Below, piece by piece: positions 27,708-35,672 of a DNA stretch of 64,000 bases. This DNA is from Streptomyces flaveus (GTDB taxonomy: Bacteria > Actinomycetota > Actinomycetes > Streptomycetales > Streptomycetaceae). The notes under the pieces are model-generated. The model made no database searches. It was given only the letters and a program-made list of their open reading frames with translations, and was not told the origin of the DNA. Position numbers and translations under genes: made by a program. The first letter of the stretch is position 1. Each line of letters begins with the position of its first letter. Location: NCBI RefSeq assembly GCF_014647675.1, contig NZ_BMPQ01000019.1:45606-109605 (forward strand). Reading direction: 5' to 3'.

Positions 27708-28915
27708 TGCCGGGCCCGGCCGTCGCCGACGGCGTCGTACGCCCGCACCCCACCGAGACGGGTCGCTTCGAGTCGTGGCTGTCGGCACCGGCCGTGCAGA
27801 ACCATGCCGCCAATCTCACCGTGTTACCCGACGGTGAGCTGGGCTGCGTCTGGTTCGGGGGAACGCAGGAAGGTGTCGCGGACATCTCTGTGTGGTTCTC
27901 CCGGCTGCCCGCGGGCGGTGACACCTGGTCCCGCCCGGAGCGGCTCTCCCACGACGACACCCGGTCCGAGCAGAACCCGCTGCTGTTCACCGACCCGTCC
28001 GGCGACTGGTGGCTGCTGCACACCGCGCAGCGGGCCGGGCGCCAGGACACCGCCGAGGTACGGCTGCGCGTCAGTCACGACGAGGGAAAGACGTGGGGCC
28101 CCTCCCGCGTGCTCTTCGACGGCGGAGTCTTTGTACGCCAGCCGGTGACCGTGCTGCCGTCGGGCCGCCGACTGCTGCCCGTCTTCCGCTGCGTCGCCGC
28201 GCCGGGCGAGCGATGGTCGGGCGGGCGGGACACCAGCTCGGTGATGGTCAGCGACAACGAAGGGGTGAGCTGGCGCGAGGTTCCGGTGCCCGGCTCGACC
28301 GGGCTCGTGCACATGAACGTCCGCCCGCTGCCGGACGGTTCGCTGCTCGCCCTGTTCCGCAGCCGCCGCGCCGACGCCGTGTACCGGAGCGTGTCGTACG
28401 ACGACGGGGAGAGCTGGACCGAACCGCGCCCGCTGGACCTGCCGAACAACAACTCCTCGATCCAGTACACCCCGTTGGCCGACGGCCGTCTCGCGCTGGT
28501 CCACAACCACAGCAGCGCCGCGGACGCCGTCGCCCGCCGCGTCTCGCTGTACGACGAGATCGACGACGACGGGCCGAGCGCGGACGGCGAGCCGAGCGCG
28601 GACGCGCCCGCTGCCACCCCGGCGCCCGCCGCCGCCCCCACGACCGGAGCCGCCTTCTGGGGCGCCCCGCGCGCGCCGCTCACCCTCTCCGTCTCCTCGG
28701 ACGGCGGCCTGACCTGGCCGGTGCGCCGGGACCTGGAGACCGGTGACGGCCACTGCCTGACCAACAACTCCCGCGACGGCCTCAACCGCGAGCTGTCCTA
28801 CCCGTCCGTCGTCCAGACCCCGGACGGTGCACTGCACGTCGCCTTCACCCACCATCGCCGGACGATCAAGTACCTCCGCCTGAGCCCCACTTGGGCTGAC
28901 CGGGAGATCGCATGA
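27704..28915 (+). CDS. Sialidase-like beta-propeller protein (BNR repeats)
   Basis: A 403-residue sialidase-superfamily protein. Four Asp-box motifs are visible: SHDEGKTW, SDNEGVSW, SYDDGESW and SSDGGLTW, plus FRSRRADAVYRS and NNNSSIQYTPLADGRLALVHN typical of the neuraminidase_2 group. A Pro/Ala-rich insert (about 290-320) precedes the last blade. No signal peptide or membrane segment is present, so it should act in the cytoplasm on something imported. GTG 27704 overlaps the aldolase stop. True sialic-acid specificity is not implied. Confidence 0.85.
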   Translation: MMPGPAVADGVVRPHPTETGRFESWLSAPAVQNHAANLTVLPDGELGCVWFGGTQEGVADISVWFSRLPAGGDTWSRPERLSHDDTRSEQNPLLFTDPSGDWWLLHTAQRAGRQDTAEVRLRVSHDEGKTWGPSRVLFDGGVFVRQPVTVLPSGRRLLPVFRCVAAPGERWSGGRDTSSVMVSDNEGVSWREVPVPGSTGLVHMNVRPLPDGSLLALFRSRRADAVYRSVSYDDGESWTEPRPLDLPNNNSSIQYTPLADGRLALVHNHSSAADAVARRVSLYDEIDDDGPSADGEPSADAPAATPAPAAAPTTGAAFWGAPRAPLTLSVSSDGGLTWPVRRDLETGDGHCLTNNSRDGLNRELSYPSVVQTPDGALHVAFTHHRRTIKYLRLSPTWADREIA

Positions 28916-29877
28916 CCACGACCCCCATGACCACGACCCTCATCACCACGCCCACCTTCTCCCGCTACTCCGCCGAGCCCTGGCGGATCCTGGAGCGAGC
29001 GGGAGCGGGCCCCCTGCGTCCGTACGAGGACGAGGCGCTGCCCGCCGACGAGCTCCTCAAGCGGATCCCGGAGACCGACGCCCTGATCGTCGGTATGGAC
29101 CTGATCACCGCGGACGTCATCGACGCGGCGGACCGCCTCAAGGTCATCGCCAAGCACGGCGTGGGCGTCGACACCATCGACCTCGACGCCGCACAGGCCC
29201 GTGGCATCCCCGTGGTGTGCGCGCCCGGCAGCAACTCCCGGGCGGTCGCCGAGTTCACCTTCGGCCTGATCCTGGGCGCCACCCGTCGTATCACCGATGC
29301 GCACCAGAGGGTGGCGGACGGGGAGTGGCCCAAGCTGTTCGGGCCCGAACTCGCGGGCAGAACCCTGGCCGTGATCGGTTTCGGGCGGATCGGACAGCTC
29401 GTGACCGGGTACGCCCGGGCCTTCGGCATGACGGTGCTCGCGCACGACCCGTACGTCGACCCGCGGGACATGTGCGCCCTCGGCGCCCGCTCGGCCACCC
29501 TGGACGACTGCCTGGCCCGCGCCGACGTCGTCAGCCTCCATCTGCCCGCGACCCCCGGCGCGGGCCCGCTACTGGACCAGGCGCGGCTCGCCGCGATGAA
29601 GCGGGGCGCGCTGCTGGTGAACACCGCCCGCGGCGGTCTCGTCGACGAGGCGGCCCTCGCGGCGCTCCTCGAGGACGGTCACCTGGGCGGCGCCGCCCTC
29701 GACACCTTCGCACACGAACCGCTCGGCGACAGCCCGCTGCGCAGCGCCCCGAACGTCCTGCTCACCCCGCACATGGCGGCCTGCGGCCAGGACGCCAACC
29801 GCATGATGGGCGCCATGGTCGCCGAGGAGGTCGTACGCGTCCTCGCGGGCGAGCCCCCGCAGCACCCCGCCCCCTGA
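28912..29877 (+). CDS. D-isomer-specific 2-hydroxyacid dehydrogenase
   Basis: NAD-dependent dehydrogenase of 321 residues in the phosphoglycerate dehydrogenase-like superfamily. The Rossmann motif is VIGFGRIGQLVTGYARAFG. Catalytic Arg lies in LVNTARGGLVDEAAL, the Glu region in LDTFAHEPLGD, and His in LLTPHMAACGQ. ATG 28912 overlaps the previous stop (ATGA). Last gene of the rightward operon; it probably oxidises a 2-hydroxy acid to the 2-keto acid used by the aldolase. Confidence 0.9.
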   Translation: MTTTPMTTTLITTPTFSRYSAEPWRILERAGAGPLRPYEDEALPADELLKRIPETDALIVGMDLITADVIDAADRLKVIAKHGVGVDTIDLDAAQARGIPVVCAPGSNSRAVAEFTFGLILGATRRITDAHQRVADGEWPKLFGPELAGRTLAVIGFGRIGQLVTGYARAFGMTVLAHDPYVDPRDMCALGARSATLDDCLARADVVSLHLPATPGAGPLLDQARLAAMKRGALLVNTARGGLVDEAALAALLEDGHLGGAALDTFAHEPLGDSPLRSAPNVLLTPHMAACGQDANRMMGAMVAEEVVRVLAGEPPQHPAP

Positions 29878-29971
29878 CCGCCTCCCCTCAACTGCCGTCC
29901 CCCTCTCCTCCTCAACTCCGCTCCCCAACTCCCTTCCCTGTCCCCCGAGTCCGGCGACGAAGCCGGACGCG

Positions 29972-29984
29972 TTGACAAGCGCTT
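29972..29984 (+). promoter_or_regulatory. TTGACA box overlapping AAGCGCTT palindrome
   Basis: TTGACA (29972-29977) merges with the palindrome AAGCGCTT (29977-29984), the layout of a LacI-type operator on a promoter. No convincing -10 is visible and the next gene (30128) is not a sugar gene. The remaining part of the 29878-30127 gap shows no gene. Confidence 0.3.
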
Positions 29985-30041
29985 CCGGGCAAGAGCATCA
30001 CCGACGAAGTTCAAAGATCCTCATCAGCCTCGCGGGGTCCT

Positions 30042-30067
30042 GAGTCGGCCGGGTGCGGTCGGGGTAC
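30042..30067 (+). promoter_or_regulatory. Candidate SigB-type promoter
   Basis: GAGT (30042-30045), 16 nt, then GGGTAC (30062-30067) fits the loose Streptomyces SigB pattern GNNT-N14-16-GGGTA. It lies 60 bp ahead of the LigD-phosphoesterase start. The -35 half is degenerate, so chance is possible. Confidence 0.35.
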
Positions 30068-30127
30068 CCGGGGGCTGCGAGACGGTGCCGGCCCGCTGGA
30101 GCCGTGGGCCGGGGGAAGGAGCCGGAC

Positions 30128-30763
30128 GTGGCTGAGAAGGACCGACTGCGGACCTACCGCGGCAAGCGCCACTTCGACCGGACCAAGGAGCCTCAGGGAA
30201 CCAAGGAGCCTCGCGGAGCCGGGGAAAGCCGCGGTCAGGACGTGTCCTCGGACGACGGGTGGCACTTCGTGGTGCAGATCCATGACGCGAGCACCATGCA
30301 CTTCGACTTCCGGCTGCAGGTGGACGACGTACTGAAGTCCTGGTCCGTCCCCAAGGGCCCGTCCGCCGACCCGCAGGACAAGCGGCTCGCGATGCCCACG
30401 GAGGATCATCCGCTGGAGTACGAGGAGTTCGAGGGTGTGATCGCCGAGGGTGAGTACGGCGGCGGAACGGTCATCGTCTGGGACCGCGGCACGTACCGGC
30501 CCACGAGCCATGACCGGCGGGGACGGCCCATGCCCTTCGACGAGGCGCTGGAGAGCGGTCATGCCAGGTTCTGGCTCGACGGCTCGAAGCTGCACGGCGT
30601 ATACGCGCTCACCCGGTTCCGCGGCGGCGAGCGCGAGGCGTGGCTGCTGGTGAAGACGGACGACGAGCGGGCCCGGCCCGGTGACTCCGGTACGCCCGAT
30701 CCGCGTCGGGCCCGCTCGGTGCGCAGCAGGCGCACTCTGCGGCAGGTCGCCCGGGAGGAATGA
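30128..30763 (+). CDS. Stand-alone LigD 3'-phosphoesterase domain protein
   Basis: A 211-residue protein corresponding to the phosphoesterase (PE) domain of bacterial NHEJ ligase LigD. The metal/active-site motif is HFVVQIHDASTMHFDFRLQV, followed by SWSVPKGPSADPQDKRLAM, DHPLEYEEFEGVI and GGGTVIVWDRGTY. It has a basic N-terminal tail and no polymerase or ligase domain. GTG 30128 is preceded by AAGGAG. Known PE domains trim 3'-phosphate or ribonucleotide ends during break repair. No Ku or ligase gene is nearby. Confidence 0.9.
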   Translation: MAEKDRLRTYRGKRHFDRTKEPQGTKEPRGAGESRGQDVSSDDGWHFVVQIHDASTMHFDFRLQVDDVLKSWSVPKGPSADPQDKRLAMPTEDHPLEYEEFEGVIAEGEYGGGTVIVWDRGTYRPTSHDRRGRPMPFDEALESGHARFWLDGSKLHGVYALTRFRGGEREAWLLVKTDDERARPGDSGTPDPRRARSVRSRRTLRQVAREE

Positions 30764-30886
30764 GCGGCGGTGACCGATCTCCTGGGCCCCTGTCCGTCGA
30801 CGAGAGCCGACGGCTGCGCGAGGCACGCGGGGGCCGACAGCCGCTACCAGCCGCGCCGTTCGCCGGGCTGCTGAGGGTGGTACTAG
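30760..30886 (+). pseudogene. Possible small gene cut by the IS630 end
   Basis: ATG 30760 overlaps the phosphoesterase stop (ATGA) and follows GGGAGGA, suggesting a coupled downstream gene. The frame runs MSGGDRSPGPLSVDESRRLR and onward for about 42 codons to the IS boundary at CTAG (30883-30886), then continues antisense through the transposase remnant. Product unrecognised. It may be a truncated gene or a chance frame. Confidence 0.3.
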
Positions 30887-30910
30887 TGCCGCATCAGGCA
30901 ACGTTCGCCC
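30887..30910. repeat. Left IS630 terminal inverted repeat
   Basis: Begins TGCCGCATCAGGCAA directly after CTAG and includes the transposase stop codon (30894-30896). Matches the right end at 38382-38405 except for one base. Confidence 0.8.
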
Positions 30911-31092
30911 CGTTGACGACCTCGAGGCGGTCGTCGGCGGCATGCTTGTTCCGCCAGCTGATGTATCGGCGGATCATGCTGCCCTGCCTCTTTGTGGCTG
31001 GCATGGTCGGTGCCATCGAGTGCGAAGTAGCGCAGGGCGGTGAACTGGGCCTCGATACGGTTGAGCCAGGAACTGTTGGTCGGGGTGTAGGC
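30894..31092 (-). pseudogene. IS630 transposase, C-terminal remnant
   Basis: Reads YTPTNSSWLNRIEAQFTALR, then YFALDGTDHASHKE, shifts frame by one extra base near 30985, and continues SMIRRYISWRNKHAADDRLE to a terminal GANVA. This is the conserved end of IS630 DDE transposases and contains the last catalytic Glu (NRIEAQF). Upstream of about 31092 the similarity stops. Confidence 0.8.
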
Positions 31093-31180
31093 GATGGACC
31101 CGAACGATCTGGTCCTGGCTGTCCAGCTCAGCGGGGAACTTCACCCTGTCGACCGGTGCCGGGTTTGCCGGCTCCGTGAG

Positions 31181-31681
31181 TCACAGGAACTCGCTCCGGT
31201 AGGTCGAGGCCAACTCGGCCGCACGGCGGCGGCGTTCCGCGAGCTCGTCCTCCGACAGTTGTGGCGGTGGCGCGTCCATACCCGCGACGACATCGCCGAT
31301 GCGCGTGAAGTACTCGTCCTGGCCGGCGGGGGTGCACATGCACAGCATGCGGGCCGGCGCACCCGAAGCGTTGCGGAAGTTGTGCGGGGCGTTGGCCGGG
31401 ATGTTGACCGTGGACCCGGCCCCTACGGTGTGCTTCTCGCCGCGGAAGGTGAACTCGATCTCGCCCTCGAGGATGGTGAACATCTCCTCGAAGTCGTGCC
31501 GGTGCGGCGGCGGGCCGCCGCCGTCGGGGACGCGCATGTCGATCAGGCAGTACCGGCCGTCGGTCTGCTCGCCGGTGACCAGCATGGCGTACGTGTTGCC
31601 CACCAGAGAGATGTACGTCGTGCCGGGATCGTCGGGGTCCGCCACGGTCAGCGAGCGGGACGGGTCGTCGTCGGGGATCAT
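31181..31681 (-). CDS. Cupin-domain protein
   Basis: A 166-residue single-cupin protein. The metal-binding core is PPPHRHDFEEMFTILEGEIE (two His, one Glu) with the second motif PANAPHNFRNASG. It ends in a charged helix (SEDELAERRRRAAELAS). GAAGGAG precedes ATG 31681; a TTG further up is not needed. These proteins act as small dioxygenases, isomerases or sensors, and the oxidoreductase/hydrolase neighbours suggest a role in modifying a small aromatic or quinone. It is the last gene of the minus-strand set, 253 bp after the hydrolase. Confidence 0.85.
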   Translation of the reverse strand: MIPDDDPSRSLTVADPDDPGTTYISLVGNTYAMLVTGEQTDGRYCLIDMRVPDGGGPPPHRHDFEEMFTILEGEIEFTFRGEKHTVGAGSTVNIPANAPHNFRNASGAPARMLCMCTPAGQDEYFTRIGDVVAGMDAPPPQLSEDELAERRRRAAELASTYRSEFL

Positions 31682-31934
31682 CGGAATCGTCTCCTTCAAA
31701 GGTCAGTCAGGTGAGGATCAGGTGCCGGGCGGGTCTCATGCAGTCCGGCAGTCTCCCGGCCGTCGATGCGCATGCTGCCCGAAGTGGGAGTCCGGCCCGG
31801 CCGCGCGGTGCTTCAGTGTGTTCTTGCCGGTGTCCGAGGGGCCCCATTGCGGCGGGCAACGGGGCGAGGGGCCACCTGTGTGGAGCGCTTGCATACCCCT
31901 CCTGCGGCACGGGGTGAGCGCGCTCGGTGCCGGC

Positions 31935-32885
31935 TCAGATCGACTTGAGGACGCGGATGCGGTCGGCGATGGCGCGGCGGGCGACGTCGGAGGTGAAGGC
32001 GATGGAGTCGAACTCGTGCGGGGCGCCGGGGTGCAGGTGGAATTCGACCGGCACGCCGGCGCGGCTGAGTTTGGTGGCGTAGGCGGTGTCTTCGTCGCGG
32101 AAGACGTCGAGCTGGCCGACCTCGATGTAGGCCGGCGGCAGGCCGGTCGCGTCCTCGAGCCGGGCTGGGGCCGCCGTGGCCGGGACGTCGGGCCCGCCGG
32201 CGGCCTCGCCGAGCAGGGCCGGCCATGCGGTGAGGCTGTCGTCGTAGGACCACAGCAGGTAGGGCGCGATGTGTGGATCGGGGGTGGTGGTGCGGTCGTC
32301 GAGCATCGGCATGAGAAGGATCTGCCGGGCGATCTTCGGGCCGCCGCGCTCGCGGGCGAGGATCGACACGGCTGCGGCGATTCCGCCGCCGGCGCTGTCA
32401 CCCATCACGCCGATCCGGTCGGTGTCGACGCCGAGTTCGGCGGCGTGTTCGTGCAGCCAGCGCAGTGCGGTGTAGGCGTCCTCGAGCGGGGTCGGGAAGG
32501 GGTGCTCGGGGGCGCGGCGGTACTCGACTGACAGCATCGGTACGCCGCTGGCGGAGACGTAGCGGGCGAGCGGCCCGTCGAACAGGTCGATGTGGCCGAA
32601 GATGTATCCGCCGCCGTGGAAGAACAGCACAGCCGGGCCAGGCGCCGCGCCGTCCTTGGTGTACCAGCGCATGGTGATCCGCGCGCCGTCGCCGGTGGTC
32701 GTGTAGTGCTCGCTGGTCTTCACGTCGGCCGGGACCGGCTGGGCCGTTCCCGCGGCGCCGATGATCGGCTCCCACATGGCGCGCCGCGCCGCGATGTCCC
32801 CCACGGCCGGTGGTGTGGCGTCCGCCATCGCGCCGGCCATCGGGGCCAGCGCCTCGGCGATTTCGGGATCCAAACTCAGTGCCAT
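31935..32885 (-). CDS. Alpha/beta hydrolase (HSL-like esterase)
   Basis: Carboxylesterase of the hormone-sensitive-lipase (fold-3) group, 316 residues. The oxyanion motif is FFHGGGYIFGHID, the nucleophile elbow GDSAGGGIAAA, with catalytic Asp in DVFRDED and His in APHEFDS. ATG 32885 has AAAGGA upstream. It lies 29 bp after the oxidoreductase gene, so both are probably one transcript under the MarR-type boxes. Confidence 0.9.
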   Translation of the reverse strand: MALSLDPEIAEALAPMAGAMADATPPAVGDIAARRAMWEPIIGAAGTAQPVPADVKTSEHYTTTGDGARITMRWYTKDGAAPGPAVLFFHGGGYIFGHIDLFDGPLARYVSASGVPMLSVEYRRAPEHPFPTPLEDAYTALRWLHEHAAELGVDTDRIGVMGDSAGGGIAAAVSILARERGGPKIARQILLMPMLDDRTTTPDPHIAPYLLWSYDDSLTAWPALLGEAAGGPDVPATAAPARLEDATGLPPAYIEVGQLDVFRDEDTAYATKLSRAGVPVEFHLHPGAPHEFDSIAFTSDVARRAIADRIRVLKSI

Positions 32886-32914
32886 GGCCTTTTCCTTTCG
32901 GTGGAGGATCGGCG

Positions 32915-33859
32915 TCAGGCGACGGGCGGGACGACGATGACCTTGCCGTGCACCGCGTTTTCGGCGGCCCGGGCGTGGAGCGCCGGCAGCTCGGCCAGCG
33001 GCACCCGCTCGGCGACGTCGACGCGCAGCTCGCCGCGGTCGATCAGCGCTACCAGCTGCGACAGCTGGTCGGCGTCGCTGCGGACGAACAGGTCGATGCC
33101 GCGCACGCCGCGCTCCTGGTCGGAGGGCGCGGGCATCCATACCGTCGTGTTCACCACGACCCCGCCCGGACGGACCAGTGTGACGAGCGCGGCCAGCTCG
33201 GCCGGGTCGACCGGCGCGAGGTTGAGCACGACGTCGACCGGCTCGGTCACCGCCGCGCTCACGCCGGTGGTGGTGTGGTCGATGACCTCATCGGCGCCGG
33301 CCGACGTGACCGCCTCGCTGCTGCGCGGGCTGGCCGTGGCGATCACGTGGGCCTCGGCTCCCTTGGCCAGCTGCACGGCGTAGCCGCCGACCGCTCCGCC
33401 GGCGCCGTTGATCAGCACGCGTTGCCCGGCCGTCAGCTTGCCGTGGTCGAACAGCGCCTGCCACGCGGTGAGGCCCACGAGTGGCAGTGCGGCGGCGTCG
33501 GGCAGGGGGATGCTCTTGGGCGCCGGCGTCAGGACCTCGGCCGGCGCGAGGACGTACTCCGCGGCGGCGCCGTTCCCGTCCATCGGCAGGAAGCCGATGA
33601 CGTCGTCACCGACCGCGATGCCGTCCACGCCCTCGCCCAGCGCGTCGATGGTGCCGGCGACGTCGATGCCGGGAGTGTGCGGCAGCACCACCGGGATGGG
33701 GCCGCGCATGAAGCCGCCGCGGATGTTGCCGTCGACGGAGTTGAACGACGTCGCGGCGACGCGGATACGGACCTCACCGGCCCCGGGGACGGGCTGCTCC
33801 ACGTCCTCGTAGCGCAGGACGTCGGGGTCGCCGTACTCGTGGAAACGTACTGCCTTCAT
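32915..33859 (-). CDS. NADP-dependent quinone-oxidoreductase-like enzyme (MDR, zinc-free)
   Basis: Medium-chain dehydrogenase/reductase of 314 residues. The N-terminal GroES-like domain starts MKAVRFHEYGDPDVLRYEDV. The Rossmann motif is LINGAGGAVGGYAVQLAKG, and no zinc-binding Cys cluster is present, as in quinone oxidoreductases. GAAGGTGAG precedes ATG 33859. Two copies of the TTCGAATTCGAA palindrome lie 30-84 bp upstream, so it heads a MarR-controlled operon with the hydrolase and perhaps the cupin gene. Such enzymes reduce quinones or enones. Confidence 0.9.
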   Translation of the reverse strand: MKAVRFHEYGDPDVLRYEDVEQPVPGAGEVRIRVAATSFNSVDGNIRGGFMRGPIPVVLPHTPGIDVAGTIDALGEGVDGIAVGDDVIGFLPMDGNGAAAEYVLAPAEVLTPAPKSIPLPDAAALPLVGLTAWQALFDHGKLTAGQRVLINGAGGAVGGYAVQLAKGAEAHVIATASPRSSEAVTSAGADEVIDHTTTGVSAAVTEPVDVVLNLAPVDPAELAALVTLVRPGGVVVNTTVWMPAPSDQERGVRGIDLFVRSDADQLSQLVALIDRGELRVDVAERVPLAELPALHARAAENAVHGKVIVVPPVA

Positions 33860-33888
33860 TTCGGTTCTCACCTTCACTGCGGTCGATG

Positions 33889-33908
33889 TTACTTCGAATT
33901 CGAAGCAA
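33889..33908. promoter_or_regulatory. MarR-type operator 1
   Basis: Palindrome centred on TTCGAATTCGAA (arms TTACTTCGAA and TTCGAAGCAA, one mismatch), upstream of the quinone-oxidoreductase-like gene. Shares its core with two other sites beside the MarR gene and its targets. Confidence 0.7.
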
Positions 33909-33927
33909 CTGTGATGACGATACCTCT

Positions 33928-33943
33928 GCTTCGAATTCGAAGC
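33928..33943. promoter_or_regulatory. MarR-type operator 2
   Basis: Perfect 16-bp palindrome GCTTCGAATTCGAAGC, 36 bp from operator 1, in the gap between the FMN reductase stop and the oxidoreductase start. Confidence 0.75.
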
Positions 33944-33955
33944 AAGTGTTGTCGG

Positions 33956-34531
33956 TCACTGCCGGTGCGAGCGCATCGCCACGGCGAGTTCGGCGGCGGC
34001 TTGGTCGATGCAGGCGCGCAGTCGTGCCGCGTCGCTGTGAGCCGTGGCCGACCAGTCGGCGGGGTCGGCGACGACGATCGTGGGCACGGGGTCGGCGTGC
34101 ACGCCGGCCAGGCGCCTGCGTAGCACCTGCGCGAGGTCCGGCGGCTGCCGGCGGGAGCCGCTGTTGAGCGCCAGCAGCACCGGCATGCCGGAGAGGACAC
34201 CGTCCCCGAGGACGGCGAAGAACAAGTCGAGCACCTCGCTCGGGGAGGCGGCGAGCACCGGGGTCGCCACCACGAGCCCGTCGGCCGCCACGACCGCCGC
34301 GATCGCCTCCCGCAGGTCGAGGCTGACGCGGTCGTGGGTGGAGTGCTGGGCGAGGTCGGCCGCCAGCCGGTGCAGCTCCAGCACCTCCACCTCGGCGCGC
34401 GCACCACCGACCGCCAGTGACCGGCACACAGCCTCCGCGACCCAGTCCGCGAGCAAGCGGGTCGGGCGCCCGTAGCCGACGCCGGCGCACAGGACGGCCA
34501 GAGACACCGGGCTCCACGCGGCGGTGTTCAT
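33956..34531 (-). CDS. NADPH-dependent FMN reductase family protein
   Basis: Flavodoxin-fold reductase of 191 residues. The phosphate-binding start reads VSLAVLCAGVGYGRPTRLLA (a variant of the usual GSxR loop), followed by DGLVVATPVLAASPSEVLDLFFA and GMPVLLALNSGS, the CE1759-like branch. ATG 34531 overlaps a tiny upstream frame (MNTMPG then stop, ATGA) that has the better ribosome site GGGGAGGAAG, so initiation may be coupled. Flavin reduction could serve a partner monooxygenase or quinone detoxification. Confidence 0.82.
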   Translation of the reverse strand: MNTAAWSPVSLAVLCAGVGYGRPTRLLADWVAEAVCRSLAVGGARAEVEVLELHRLAADLAQHSTHDRVSLDLREAIAAVVAADGLVVATPVLAASPSEVLDLFFAVLGDGVLSGMPVLLALNSGSRRQPPDLAQVLRRRLAGVHADPVPTIVVADPADWSATAHSDAARLRACIDQAAAELAVAMRSHRQ

Positions 34532-34887
34532 CCCGGCATCGTGTTCATGGCTTCCTCCCCGCGGCCGGGCTGTCGTGCCGTCACCGGGGAGGGCCGCGGA
34601 CGACGTTGCGCGAGGTAAGGGATGTTCATGGCCGGTCCTCGAGATCTGTGGGCGGCGGCGCCGTCCTTCTGCTCGCAACCCTGCGCCGCACCACTGCCCG
34701 ATCTCCATGTTCTGCGGTGCTCAGCCGGGCCCAACACTGCCCACACCGTGCGCGCACGAGGTCACGACATCAGACCCGTGAGACCCTCGCGTCCGGCTCA
34801 ATACACCCGGCCGGGATGGCATCGAAACACGCGGAGAAGTTCGGTTCCAGCGCCGCCTGCGGTAACTGGAAGTCGGCACCCCACACT

Positions 34888-34901
34888 CTTCGAATTCGAA
34901 G
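34888..34901. promoter_or_regulatory. MarR-type operator 3 (autoregulatory)
   Basis: CTTCGAATTCGAAG lies 15 bp before the MarR ATG and shares the palindromic core of operators 1 and 2. The rest of the 34532-34916 divergent gap shows no gene. Confidence 0.7.
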
Positions 34902-34916
34902 CAGTAGACTTCGGTC

Positions 34917-35420
34917 ATGCCTGATTCACCGCCGTCGCTCGACCCCGTGCAGCTCGGCGCTTACTTCGACCTCATCGAGGTGACCAGCCTGCTCCGGCAT
35001 GCCGTCGAGCAGCAGCTGCGCGAGGCCGGCGATCTCAGTTATGTGCAGTTCCAGCTGCTGGCCCGCCTCGGGGACTCGCCGACGGGCAGTCACCGCATGA
35101 CCGACCTGGCCGACGGCGTCGTCTACAGCCGCAGCGGCCTGACATACCAGGTAGATCTGCTCGAGAAGAAGGGCCTGGTCGTCCGCGCTCCCTCGCCGGA
35201 CGACGAGCGGAGCATCACCGTCACCATCACCGATGCCGGGCGTGCGCTGCTTGCGAAGGTGCTGCCGGGTCACGTCGAGGTAGTCAGCGGCCTCCTGTTC
35301 GAGCCGCTTTCGCGCGACGACGTCAAGGCTCTCGCCGGCCTGCTGGCGCCGGTGCGCGACCACATGCGCTCGACGCCGTCTCGCTCGGCCGCACCTCGCC
35401 GCCGCAAAGGCGGAGCATAA
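34917..35420 (+). CDS. MarR-family transcriptional regulator
   Basis: Winged-helix repressor of 167 residues. It has LSYVQFQLLARLGDSPTGSH, recognition region MTDLADGVVYSRSGLTYQVD and wing GLVVRAPSPDDERSITVTIT, followed by dimerisation helices and a basic tail SAAPRRRKGG. It is divergent from the FMN reductase gene. The palindrome at its own promoter and two copies at the oxidoreductase promoter make it the likely regulator of this set, probably released by a phenolic or quinone ligand. Confidence 0.92.
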   Translation: MPDSPPSLDPVQLGAYFDLIEVTSLLRHAVEQQLREAGDLSYVQFQLLARLGDSPTGSHRMTDLADGVVYSRSGLTYQVDLLEKKGLVVRAPSPDDERSITVTITDAGRALLAKVLPGHVEVVSGLLFEPLSRDDVKALAGLLAPVRDHMRSTPSRSAAPRRRKGGA

Positions 35421-35672
35421 GGATCCGACCCAGGCCACGCAGAAGGGACCACGACACGTCCCGCTCGACGTGGGGCCAGTGGAAGAAGCGACGTGCCACG
35501 CCGAGGACAGGGACTGTGGCGTAGCACCCGGACGACGTCGAGTCGGTGCTGCATACATGCGAGCAGCACTCTCCGTCCCGGGTGCTGCCCCGCGCTCGGT
35601 GCTACTCACGTCGAAAGCGCTTCATCAATCGGATCTTCGACGGCAAGATGGGCCTGACGAGAGGAGCCCGGA
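35421..35672. other. Gap before the STAND ATPase gene
   Basis: No gene seen. AAGCGCTT at 35615-35622 is a LacI-type palindrome, similar to sites at 29977 and 61881. GAGAGGAG at about 35660 provides the ribosome site for the next gene's TTG. Confidence 0.35.
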
